A stretch of DNA of 64,000 nucleotides from VGBO01 sp964453335 (GTDB taxonomy: Bacteria > Actinomycetota > Acidimicrobiia > Acidimicrobiales > CAIXPF01): contig CAYVOK010000007.1 in assembly GCA_964453335.1 (NCBI GenBank), forward strand, positions 68,342 through 132,341. Direction: 5' to 3'. Below are positions 40,962 to 48,232 of this stretch, piece by piece (positions within the stretch are counted from its first letter, which is position 1; the number at the start of each line of letters is the position of its first letter). The position numbers were made by a program, and so were the translations under genes. The notes beneath the pieces are model-generated. The model had not been told where the DNA came from and searched no databases. It saw nothing but the letters and a program-made list of their open reading frames with translations.

Positions 40962-41626
40962 GTCCGCCAGATCTCGTCGCGCGGCCGGTCGTAGAACACG
41001 TCGAACGGCTCACCCGCGATCGCCGCGAACGCGACGTCCCACACGTTCTCCGACCCGGCGATCGGTGTCGGGAGCGCGTCCCGGCGGAAGAACCCGACGT
41101 CGCGTGTCTCGAGGGGATGACCGGCGAGCTCACCGCCGGTGGCGACCCCGTGGAACACGACGGAGTACAGCGGCACCTTCGTGAACCCGCGTCGCATCCC
41201 GTCGAGCACGCCGAGGACCCCGCGGATCTCGCACTCGATCCCGGTCTCCTCGCGCACCTCCTTCACGGCGACCTCGGCGGGCGAGTACCCGATGTCCGCC
41301 CAGCCGGTCGGGTACAGCCACACCCCCGAGTCGGACCGTTGGATGAGGAGGATCTCCCCGGCCTCGTTCGATACGACGGCGCCGACCGCGATCTTCGGGG
41401 TCACGTACCCGGCGACCCCGTCACCGACGATGCGCATCCACTCCGTCAGCAACGCCGCCGCGTCGAGTTCGTGCCCGGAGGCGGCCCGGATGTCGGCGGC
41501 GATCTGCAGCACCTCTTCGAACCGTTCCCGTTCGTAGAGGTTCTGCGTGAAGCCGAGACCGGTGCGGGCGACCCCGGCGAGCGCCTCGCTCCACCGGATG
41601 AGGTCGGCAGCGGTGACGCGGTCCAT
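40958..41626 (-). CDS. Nudix hydrolase with N-terminal Nudix_hydro_N domain
   Basis: 222 residues. The N-terminal about 70 residues (DLIRWSEALAGVARTGLGFTQNLYERERFEEVLQIAADI) match the alpha-helical extension found on ADP-ribose and related pyrophosphatases. The Nudix box is GWADIGYSPAEVAVKEVREETGI: the K-E-V-R-E-E-T-G core fits, but the first Glu of the box is Tyr, a variation also seen in related proteins. Substrates are probably nucleoside diphosphate derivatives. ATG 41626 has TAGCGT 6 nt upstream. Its start region lies 16 bp from the glnD stop. Confidence 0.88.
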   Translation of the reverse strand: MDRVTAADLIRWSEALAGVARTGLGFTQNLYERERFEEVLQIAADIRAASGHELDAAALLTEWMRIVGDGVAGYVTPKIAVGAVVSNEAGEILLIQRSDSGVWLYPTGWADIGYSPAEVAVKEVREETGIECEIRGVLGVLDGMRRGFTKVPLYSVVFHGVATGGELAGHPLETRDVGFFRRDALPTPIAGSENVWDVAFAAIAGEPFDVFYDRPRDEIWRT

Positions 41627-41632
41627 GCGACG

Positions 41633-41638
41633 ACGCTA
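41633..41638 (-). promoter_or_regulatory. -10 box TAGCGT, leaderless start of the Nudix gene
   Basis: TAGCGT on the minus strand ends 6 nt before ATG 41626. Confidence 0.45.
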
Positions 41639-41642
41639 CCGG

Positions 41643-43952
41643 TCAGGCGCGCAGCGCGGCGCCGAGAGCCCGGGAGATCTCGGCGAGGTAGTCCTCGTCG
41701 ACGATCTTCCGGCCGGCCCGGTCGCGCACGTAGAACGCGTCGACGACGTGGTCGCCGAGGGTCTGCACCTTCGCGGAACGGATGTCGAGGTCGAGTTCGG
41801 CCATGGTGGACGTGATCCGGTGCAACAACCCGATGGCGTCGTGGGCGCGCACCTCGACGACGGTCGCGTTCGCCGAGGTCTCGTTGTCGAAGATCACCTT
41901 GTTGTCGAACGGTGCCCACGGACGGGCCTGCAACGGTCGCCGCCGCACGTAGGTGCGGGCCCGTTCGGCGAGCCGCGCCCGCACGGCGAGCCGACCGTCG
42001 AGCGCCCGCTCGACGTCGTCGGCCACCCGCGCCCAGTCGATCGCATCGGCGCTCGGGTTCGACGGTTCGACGCGGAACTCGCAGAGCGCCATGCCGTCGT
42101 CGTCGGAGAACGCCGCGGCGGCGAGCACGTCGAGACCGTTCAGCGCGACCACCCCGGCGACCTTGGAGAACAGGCCCGGTCGGTCGTGGTCGACGACGGT
42201 GAGCGTGAACCCTTCGCCGCGCACCCACCGACGGCTCTCCGCCATGTGCCGGCGGTGTTCGACGGTGGGGAACTGTGACGAAACCGCGTCCTCGAGCGAA
42301 CCGCCGGCGAGGACGTGCGCTGTCTTGTCGGCGAGCTCACGGACGAGCGCCGCCTTCCACTCCCCCCATGCCGCCGGGCCGGTCGCCATCGAGTCGGCCT
42401 CGGTGAGCGCGTGCAGCAGCCGGAGGGTGGGGACGGAGCCGACCTGGCGGGCGACCCCGTCGATGGTCCCTTCGTCGGCGAGGTCGCGGCGGGTGGCGAC
42501 GTCGGGCAGCAGCAGGTGGTGCCGCACCATGTCGACGAGCACGGCCGTGTCCGCCGCGTCGAACCCGAGCCGGGGGGCGAGGTCGTCGACGATCTCGATG
42601 CCGATCTCGGTGTGGTCGCGCGGCGGGTACCCCTTGCCGATGTCGTGGAGCAGCGCTCCGACGACGAGCAGGTCCGGCCGGTCGACCCGTGACACGAGGC
42701 CGGCCGCGTTCGCCGCCGCCTCGCACAGGTGCCGGTCGACGGTGAACCGGTGGTACGCGTTGCGTTGCGGCCGGCTGCGGCAGGGGCCCCATTCGGGGAT
42801 GATCCGCACCATCAACCCCCAGTGGTCGAGCGTCTCGACGACGGGGATCATCGGCCGTCCGCTGCGCAGCAGTTCGACGAACCGGTCGCGCACCTCCGCC
42901 GGCCACGGTTCCGGGAACGTCCTGCCGGCTGCGGCGAACGTCTCGAGGGTGGTGCGTCCGATGCGGAGCTCGGTGTGCGCCGCAGCGAGCGCGACGTCGA
43001 GGAGTTGCACCGCTGCGACGGTGTCGTCGGCGTCGACGGGATCGTCGAGATGGACCTGCCCGCCGCGCAGCGCGACCCCGTTGCCGATCCGACGGGTGCG
43101 GTTGCGACCCCAGCGGCGACCTCCACGGTCGAGACGGTCGAACGCGTCGTCGGTCAGCCACTCGACCGCCCGGGCGGCGCCGGCGACCGCAGCCATCAGG
43201 TCGTCCGCGTCGGGATAGCCGAGGTCGGACGCCACACCGTCCTGTTCCTGCAGGAGCAGCACGTCCGACGGTCGGGCCAGACGGCGGTGGAGTGCGACGC
43301 GTGCGTCGAGCAGCACCCGGACCGCGGCCTCGTACACCGCCCGGTCCCGTTCGAGGAGTTCGGGGTCGAGGAGTTCGAGCCAGGCGAGCACGTGCGCGTC
43401 GCGCAGCCCGCCGCGGCCGAGCTTCAGGTCGGGTTCGAGCACGAACGCGACCTCGCCGGGGTCGACGGTGCGGGTGGCCGACAACTCGCGCAGGCGTGGC
43501 AGCCAGCGTCCGACGTCGCCGAGCCATCGCCCTCGGGCCGCGTCCTGCAAGGCCGTCGACAGCGCCGGGTCACCGGCGAGGTGGCGGCACGCGAGGTGGG
43601 CGGTCGCCGCGTCGAGTTCGGTCTCCCCGAGACGCAGCGCCTGCCGGACGGTGGAGGTGCCGTGGCCGAGCTTGATGCCCGTGTCCCACACCGGGTACCA
43701 GATGCGCTCGGCGATCGGTGCGGCGTCGATGTCGTCGGCGTGCAGCACCAGCAGGTCGATGTCGGAGTGCGGGCACATCTCGCCGCGCCCGTAACCGCCG
43801 ACCGCAGCGAGCGCGACGCCCGTCGACAGACCGCCGGCGGCCTGGTACAGCTCGGTGAGCCAGGCGTCGATCCGACCCGTGTAGGCACGACAGAACTCGG
43901 CACCGCGGAGGTCCCGGTCGGCGAGGAGGTCGTCACGGCGGAGCTCGGTCAC
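41643..43952 (-). CDS. glnD: [Protein-PII] uridylyltransferase/uridylyl-removing enzyme (GlnD)
   Basis: 769 residues. The nucleotidyltransferase site is VGGYGRGEMCPHSDIDLLVLH (about 65-85). A GlnD-linker region, an HD hydrolase domain (LLVVGALLHDIGKGYPPRDHTEIG, about 435-460), and two C-terminal ACT domains (LTVVDHDRPGLFSKVAGVVALNGLDVLAAAAFSDDD and VVEVRAHDAIGLLHRITSTMAELDLDIRSAKVQTLG) follow. GlnD modifies PII (GlnK/GlnB) in response to glutamine and thereby controls nitrogen metabolism. No glnK/amtB lie nearby. GTG 43952 is selected because TAGGCT lies 8 nt upstream and the family N-terminus starts there; upstream in-frame codons overlap the next gene. Confidence 0.93.
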   Translation of the reverse strand: MTELRRDDLLADRDLRGAEFCRAYTGRIDAWLTELYQAAGGLSTGVALAAVGGYGRGEMCPHSDIDLLVLHADDIDAAPIAERIWYPVWDTGIKLGHGTSTVRQALRLGETELDAATAHLACRHLAGDPALSTALQDAARGRWLGDVGRWLPRLRELSATRTVDPGEVAFVLEPDLKLGRGGLRDAHVLAWLELLDPELLERDRAVYEAAVRVLLDARVALHRRLARPSDVLLLQEQDGVASDLGYPDADDLMAAVAGAARAVEWLTDDAFDRLDRGGRRWGRNRTRRIGNGVALRGGQVHLDDPVDADDTVAAVQLLDVALAAAHTELRIGRTTLETFAAAGRTFPEPWPAEVRDRFVELLRSGRPMIPVVETLDHWGLMVRIIPEWGPCRSRPQRNAYHRFTVDRHLCEAAANAAGLVSRVDRPDLLVVGALLHDIGKGYPPRDHTEIGIEIVDDLAPRLGFDAADTAVLVDMVRHHLLLPDVATRRDLADEGTIDGVARQVGSVPTLRLLHALTEADSMATGPAAWGEWKAALVRELADKTAHVLAGGSLEDAVSSQFPTVEHRRHMAESRRWVRGEGFTLTVVDHDRPGLFSKVAGVVALNGLDVLAAAAFSDDDGMALCEFRVEPSNPSADAIDWARVADDVERALDGRLAVRARLAERARTYVRRRPLQARPWAPFDNKVIFDNETSANATVVEVRAHDAIGLLHRITSTMAELDLDIRSAKVQTLGDHVVDAFYVRDRAGRKIVDEDYLAEISRALGAALRA

Positions 43953-43960
43953 CGTCGGCG

Positions 43961-43966
43961 AGCCTA
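43961..43966 (-). promoter_or_regulatory. -10 box TAGGCT, possible leaderless start of glnD
   Basis: TAGGCT on the minus strand ends 8 nt before GTG 43952; its TAG is also the stop of the upstream gene, so read-through from that gene is equally possible. Confidence 0.35.
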
Positions 43967-44305
43967 CGGTGCGTCCGGTCGTTCTCCCCGTCCGGAAACA
44001 CGATGGAAAAACACCGACCTGGGGAGCACCTCGTCGATCCCGGCGGCGCGCGCCGCCTCGAGCAGGTCGGTGGCGACGTGGGGGGCGAACCCGACGACGG
44101 TGCGCCCGGCCCCGGTTGACGACGCCGCGGCGGTGAGTGCGTCCGGGCGCCGGAGGTCGACGACGACGACGTCGGCGTCGACCGCAGCGGCGGGGAGATC
44201 GTCGGGACGGCCGACGTGGCGGATGCCCGGGACGGCCGCGTCGATGCGCGACCGGTCGACGAGGTCGGGGACGTAGGCGACGACCCGTGCCCCGACGGGG
44301 ATCAT
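43964..44305 (-). CDS. Small conserved protein, Rossmann/receiver-like fold
   Basis: 113 residues: VGARVVAYVPDLVDRSRIDAAVPGIRHVGRPDDLPAAAVDADVVVVDLRRPDALTAAASSTGAGRTVVGFAPHVATDLLEAARAAGIDEVLPRSVFF. Alternating strands and helices, an acidic VVVDL strand end and a terminal lysine-less 'VLPRS' resemble a stand-alone receiver domain without the usual phosphorylation machinery (the expected C-terminal Lys is Arg). The function is unknown. ATG 44305 overlaps the upstream gene as ATGA, and its TAG stop is 12 bp before the glnD start. Confidence 0.6.
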   Translation of the reverse strand: MIPVGARVVAYVPDLVDRSRIDAAVPGIRHVGRPDDLPAAAVDADVVVVDLRRPDALTAAASSTGAGRTVVGFAPHVATDLLEAARAAGIDEVLPRSVFFHRVSGRGERPDAP

Positions 44306-44796
44306 CGACGCCCCTCCGCCCGCCGGCGCAGCAGCACGACGTGCGCCTTCGAGGCCCCCCAGCGCAGCCCGGGCTCGTGCAAGCTCGGGTCGACGTCGGC
44401 GAACGCCGCAGGGGCGAGCCCGTAGACGTCGTCAGGGAAGGCCCGTTCGTCGAAGGGGTCCCGGCGGACGTGGGGCACACCCGCGGCGGCGAGCACCGCG
44501 GTCGGGTGGGTGACGGCGCCGCGCAGCACGGCGAGCGGGTTCGTCGGTTGCTCGTCGACGTCGAGGCCGACGAGATGACGCAACCGGGGGACGACGTCCG
44601 CGACCGCAGCCGCCCCGGCGCGTTCGGCCGCGGCGACCACGTCGTCGGGCACGGCACCGGCCCATGCGGTCATCAGGTCGGTCACGGCGCGGACCACCCA
44701 GCCCCCGAGCGTTGCCTCGACGAGGGTGACGAGTTCCCCAGCGATCTGGCGATGCGCGGCCTCGGCCGCGGCGACGTCGGGACCGTCGTCAGGCAC
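44302..44796 (-). CDS. Conserved actinobacterial protein of unknown function
   Basis: 164 residues, mostly helical, with EAAHRQIAGELVTLVEATLGGWVVRAVTDLMTAWAGAVPDDVVAAAERAGAAAV, then PTNPLAVLRGAVTHPTAVLAAAGVPHVRRDPFDERAFPDDVYGLAPAAFADVDPSLHEPGLRWGASKA. The latter segment with 'RDPFxxRxFPxDxYxLxPxxxxDxxPxLxxxGLxWGxxKA' looks conserved, but I do not recognise a named family. GTG 44796 overlaps larE by 8 nt and the stop overlaps the next gene by ATGA, so larE, this gene and the receiver-like one form one unit. Confidence 0.6.
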   Translation of the reverse strand: MPDDGPDVAAAEAAHRQIAGELVTLVEATLGGWVVRAVTDLMTAWAGAVPDDVVAAAERAGAAAVADVVPRLRHLVGLDVDEQPTNPLAVLRGAVTHPTAVLAAAGVPHVRRDPFDERAFPDDVYGLAPAAFADVDPSLHEPGLRWGASKAHVVLLRRRAEGRR

Positions 44797-45631
44797 GGCG
44801 CGTGTCGCCGAGCGCGGCGTTCAGGTTCCCCGACCGGAGCCCTTCGAGGTCGAGGGTCACGTAGCGGTACCCGGCCCGGTGCACCGCTGCGACGACGTCG
44901 ACCCGGCGTTCGAGCACCACCGGCAGGTCGTCGAGGGGGACCTCGAGGCGGGCGGTGTCGCCGTAGTGACGGACGCGCAGCGCACGCAGCCCGAGGGCGG
45001 CGAGCCCCGCCTCGGCGCGTTCGACCTGGGAGAGGAGTGCGACGCCGACCTCGGTGCCGTAGGGCACCCGTGACGCGAGGCATGCCGCGGCCGGCTTGTC
45101 CCAGGTGACGAGCCCGTGGCGCTGCGACGCCGCGCGGACGTCGGCTTTCGTGAAGCCGGCGTCGACGAGGGGGAACCGGGCACCGCGTTCGGCGGCGGCA
45201 CGCTGGCCCGGCCGGTGGTCGCCGAGGTCGTCGACGTTCACGCCGAGGACGACGGTCGCGCCGCCGGCTGCGGCCAGCGGTTCGAGTTCGTCCATGAGGG
45301 CGCTCTTGCAGTGGAAGCACCGGTCGCCGTCGTTGCGGCGGTACGCCGCCCGTTCGAGTTCATCGGTGACGACCTCCGTCCACCGCAGTCCCCATGCGGT
45401 GGCGAGTTCGGCGCACGCAGCCCGCTCGGCCCCGGCCAGCGACGCCGACACGGCGGTCGCCGCGAGGACCCGGTCCGCACCGAGCGTGCGGGTGGCGAAC
45501 CAGGTGAGGAACGCCGAGTCGGCACCACCGGAGAATCCGACGACGACCGATCCGAGCGCGGTGAGCTCCGACCGGAGCCGGTCGAGGCGGTCGTCGAGTG
45601 CGGCGTCCACGGTCGGCCCGGCGGTGGTCAC
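44789..45631 (-). CDS. larE: ATP-dependent sacrificial sulfur transferase LarE-type protein
   Basis: 280 residues. PP-loop VVGFSGGADSAFL (residues about 30-42) binds ATP; CFHCKSALMDEL (Cys105, Cys108) and DKPAAACLASRVPYG with Cys184 follow. In Lactobacillus plantarum LarE a single cysteine in this region is the sacrificed sulfur donor for the nickel-pincer (NPN) cofactor of lactate racemase. Cys184 is the candidate equivalent. larB and larC are not in the window, so an orphan LarE with another sulfur-transfer role is equally possible. It lies 10 bp after chdC and heads a unit with two unknown genes. Confidence 0.85.
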   Translation of the reverse strand: MTTAGPTVDAALDDRLDRLRSELTALGSVVVGFSGGADSAFLTWFATRTLGADRVLAATAVSASLAGAERAACAELATAWGLRWTEVVTDELERAAYRRNDGDRCFHCKSALMDELEPLAAAGGATVVLGVNVDDLGDHRPGQRAAAERGARFPLVDAGFTKADVRAASQRHGLVTWDKPAAACLASRVPYGTEVGVALLSQVERAEAGLAALGLRALRVRHYGDTARLEVPLDDLPVVLERRVDVVAAVHRAGYRYVTLDLEGLRSGNLNAALGDTRRA

Positions 45632-45641
45632 GTCGTCCCGC

Positions 45642-46331
45642 TCAGAGCCCGAGGTGTTCGAGGACCTCGTCGAGGCTTCCGGCCACGCCCACGTAGAACG
45701 GGCCGAAGATGCCGTACTGCGCGGACGCCTCGTCGAACCGCATCGTGTACACGACGTCCTTCAGGTCGTCGGGGTGGTTCGCGAACAGCGTCACACCCCA
45801 TTCGAAGTCGTCGAGACCGGTCGACCCGGTGACGAGCTGCATGACCCGCTCGCCGAACGTCCGACCGGAGCGCCCGTGCTCCTCCATCATCTCCCGTCGA
45901 CGATCGAACGGTTCGGCGAACCAGTTCGCCCCGGGATCACGGCGCTTCGACATCGGGTAGAAGCACCACGCCCGCTTCTCGGCCGGCGGGAGGCGCTTGG
46001 GGTGGAGACGGAGACGGATCATGTTCTCCGGCACGCCGGCTGCCGCCGCGTACTCCGACACCTCGGTGAGGGAGACGTAGGAGTCGACGACGTCGACGCC
46101 GGCGAGGCGGACGGCCGTCTGGAACCGGCGGAGTCGCACGGTGTCGGTGTGCAACGCCATCAGTGCGATGTCGGCCTTGTGGCCGAGCACGGCAACCGGC
46201 ACGAGGAGCCCGCCCTCGGCGACGACCGTGTCGCACGCCACGCGGAGCGCCTCCCGGTCGAAGGTCGCGGTCGGCTTGCCGAACAGGTGGAGCACGCCCA
46301 TCCCGACGGTCGGCTCGAGGGGTTCTGCCAT
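45642..46331 (-). CDS. chdC: Coproheme decarboxylase (ChdC/HemQ)
   Basis: 229 residues, standard length of actinobacterial ChdC. RAWCFYPMSKRRDPGANWFAEP is the family signature, MMEEHGRSGRTFGERV another, and the heme-ligand region is QLVTGSTGLDDFEWGVTLFANHPDDLKDVVYTMRFDEASAQYGIFGPFYVG. The enzyme decarboxylates two propionates of coproheme III to yield protoheme, the last step of the pathway to which HemE (14264-15313) and CgoX (15310-16701) belong; ferrochelatase is not in the window. ATG 46331 has TACCCT 7 nt upstream. It is followed by larE, 10 bp away. Confidence 0.95.
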   Translation of the reverse strand: MAEPLEPTVGMGVLHLFGKPTATFDREALRVACDTVVAEGGLLVPVAVLGHKADIALMALHTDTVRLRRFQTAVRLAGVDVVDSYVSLTEVSEYAAAAGVPENMIRLRLHPKRLPPAEKRAWCFYPMSKRRDPGANWFAEPFDRRREMMEEHGRSGRTFGERVMQLVTGSTGLDDFEWGVTLFANHPDDLKDVVYTMRFDEASAQYGIFGPFYVGVAGSLDEVLEHLGL

Positions 46332-46338
46332 GGCGCCG

Positions 46339-46344
46339 AGGGTA
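46339..46344 (-). promoter_or_regulatory. -10 box TACCCT, leaderless start of chdC
   Basis: TACCCT on the minus strand ends 7 nt before ATG 46331. Confidence 0.45.
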
Positions 46345-46371
46345 GTGGTCGCCGCCCCGCCCGACGGAAGC

Positions 46372-47181
46372 TCAGGGTGCGTACAGGGTGGCCCGGCCGT
46401 CGCGCACGAACCCGGCGAGGGTCAGGTTGGCGAGCCGGGCGGCGGCGACGGCGAGCGCCGACGGCGCGCTGACCGACACGAGCGTGGGGATTCCGGCCGC
46501 CCAGCACTTCTGCACCATCTCGAGGCTGGCCCGCCCGCTGACGAACAACCCGAGCGCGTCCGGCCCCCGGCGGCGTCCGGGCAGGTCGCCGTCGAGGAGG
46601 AGGCGACCGACGACCTTGTCGACGGCATTGTGCCGGCCGATGTCCTCGCGCACGAGGCGGATCGTGCCGGTCGCGTCGAAGAGCGCTGCGGCGTGCACCC
46701 CGCCGGTGCGGGCGAAGAGCTCCTGGTGCGGACGGACCAGGTCGGGGATGCGCACGAGGACGGACGGGTCGATCACCGCCGGGTCGACGAATGGGTCGAG
46801 CCGGTCCGTGAGCCCCTCGAGCGCCTCCGACCCGCAGAGCCCGCACGACGACGACACGGTGCCGAGACGCGGGCGCGGCGCCGGCGCGACGCCGCCGGTG
46901 TGGACGTCGACCGTGTTGAAGTCACTCTCGGCGGCGCGCCCGTTCGGACCGCAGTACCGGCACGCGGTGACGGGTGCGCCGGCGAGCAGCCCCTCGGTGT
47001 GGCAGAACCCGACGGCGAGCTCGAAGTCGTGGCCGGGTGTGCGCATCGTGGTGGCGACGAGGGTGCCGTCGAGGTGGATGGCGAGCGGTTCCTCGACGAT
47101 GACGTCGTCGGGGGCGCGCCGGGTGCCGGTTGCGTCGACCCGACGCACGAGGAACCGTTCGACCCGCTGGCGTCCGCTCAC
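46372..47181 (-). CDS. fdhD: Formate dehydrogenase accessory sulfurtransferase FdhD
   Basis: 269 residues. The functional S-S-C-G-x-C-G motif reads SSCGLCG, and MRTPGHDFELAVGFCHTEGLL, ESDFNTVDV, GGVHAAALFD, VREDIGRHNAVDKVVG and GRASLEMVQKCWAAGIP are in family order. FdhD transfers sulfur from IscS to the molybdenum/tungsten-bisPGD cofactor of formate dehydrogenase. No fdhA is in the window, but a Mo-formate dehydrogenase must exist for FdhD to be useful; such enzymes are often selenoproteins. GTG 47181 has TAGCCT 8 nt upstream. Confidence 0.95.
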   Translation of the reverse strand: MSGRQRVERFLVRRVDATGTRRAPDDVIVEEPLAIHLDGTLVATTMRTPGHDFELAVGFCHTEGLLAGAPVTACRYCGPNGRAAESDFNTVDVHTGGVAPAPRPRLGTVSSSCGLCGSEALEGLTDRLDPFVDPAVIDPSVLVRIPDLVRPHQELFARTGGVHAAALFDATGTIRLVREDIGRHNAVDKVVGRLLLDGDLPGRRRGPDALGLFVSGRASLEMVQKCWAAGIPTLVSVSAPSALAVAAARLANLTLAGFVRDGRATLYAP

Positions 47182-47189
47182 CGCACCCG

Positions 47190-47195
47190 AGGCTA
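47190..47195 (-). promoter_or_regulatory. -10 box TAGCCT, leaderless start of fdhD
   Basis: TAGCCT on the minus strand ends 8 nt before GTG 47181. It overlaps the 3' end of the upstream GNAT gene. Confidence 0.4.
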
Positions 47196-47720
47196 CGCCC
47201 GCCCGGGGACCGACGTCGCCCGTGTGGCGCGCCCGAACAGGGTCATGGGGCGCCCGGCGTGTTCGCCGCGGTCGACGACCTCCCACCCGAGGCGGTGGTA
47301 CCAGTCCCCGAGCCCGTCCTCGTCGTAGGTCATGAGGTGCAGACGGTCGATGCCGTCGGCGGCGGCGCGGGCGCACACGGCGGCGACGAGCCGTGCGCCG
47401 ATCCCGCTGCGTCGACGGTCGGGGCGGACCACGAGGGAGGCGAGCCACGGGGCGAGGTCGCGTCGTGCGGGGACGTCGTCGGGGTCGATCGCCACCGTGC
47501 CGACCGGTGTGCCGTCGGGGTCGAGCGCGACGAGGACGGTCGGCGGTCCGGGCGCGGCGAGTTCGGCGAGATCGACCGTGAGCTCCTCTGCCGGGTACCG
47601 GTCGCCCCACAACTCCGTGTACCAGCCGGTGACCACGGCGAGGGTCGCTGCCGGGTCGGCGGTGCCGACGACGTCGACGATCCGCACGCCGTCATCGGGC
47701 CGGGCGGCGGGTCCCGTCAC
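47193..47720 (-). CDS. GNAT-family N-acetyltransferase
   Basis: 175 residues. The acetyl-CoA-binding loop is in WLASLVVRPDRRRSGIGARLVAAVCARAAADGI (R-R-R-S-G-I-G), and the C-terminal part is LHLMTYDEDGLGDWYHRLGWEVVDRGEHAGRPMTLFGR. The substrate is unknown. GTG 47720 overlaps the nitrobindin stop as GTGA, so it is the last gene of a three-gene flavoprotein-nitrobindin-GNAT operon. Confidence 0.85.
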   Translation of the reverse strand: MTGPAARPDDGVRIVDVVGTADPAATLAVVTGWYTELWGDRYPAEELTVDLAELAAPGPPTVLVALDPDGTPVGTVAIDPDDVPARRDLAPWLASLVVRPDRRRSGIGARLVAAVCARAAADGIDRLHLMTYDEDGLGDWYHRLGWEVVDRGEHAGRPMTLFGRATRATSVPGRA

Positions 47721-48232
47721 GCCCTGACGCGTCGGAGCGTGGCCGCGAGGTGGTGGGTGAGCGGTTGGCCGACGGCCGCCATCGCGACCGTGTACCGCAG
47801 TTCGTCGCCGTCCCCGCCGATCTCGAACCGTCGGGTCGTGGCGTCGACGCGCTTCGCCGTGCCGCTCCCGGCGACCGTCGTGGACCGCAGTTCCACGACC
47901 CGGGGCCCGTCACCCGTGGACCCGGTGCCCTCGAGCACCTCGACGATGCCGGTCGGGTGTGCGAGCACCAGCTCGACACGCAGCGGGTCACCGGGGGCCG
48001 CCGCCGGGCTGCACCGCCAGTACCCGGACTCGGCGTGCAGCGGTCGCCCGTCGTCCTCGGCCCGGGTGCGCTGCGTGTACGCGAGGAACGGCTTGCCCGG
48101 CACGATCGCGATCGTGATCTCCTCGTGGTACCCGAACGACTCGATCGTCGGGTAGGAGCCCTGCCCGGTGCCCGACCACGTCCCGACGAACGCCTCGAGC
48201 GGATGCGGGGTGGGTTGTGCGGGGACGGTCAC
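47717..48232 (-). CDS. Nitrobindin-family heme-binding beta-barrel protein
   Basis: 171 residues. The N-terminal FVGTWSGTGQGSYPTIESFGYHEEITI is the family signature (G-x-W-x-G-x-G-x-G-x-Y-P-T-I), and the C-terminal QPLTHHLAATLRRV contains the histidine expected to bind heme b. Nitrobindins hold ferric heme and react with NO and peroxynitrite. GTG 48232 overlaps the upstream flavoprotein stop as GTGA and its own stop overlaps the GNAT, so the three are co-translated. Confidence 0.9.
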   Translation of the reverse strand: MTVPAQPTPHPLEAFVGTWSGTGQGSYPTIESFGYHEEITIAIVPGKPFLAYTQRTRAEDDGRPLHAESGYWRCSPAAAPGDPLRVELVLAHPTGIVEVLEGTGSTGDGPRVVELRSTTVAGSGTAKRVDATTRRFEIGGDGDELRYTVAMAAVGQPLTHHLAATLRRVRA

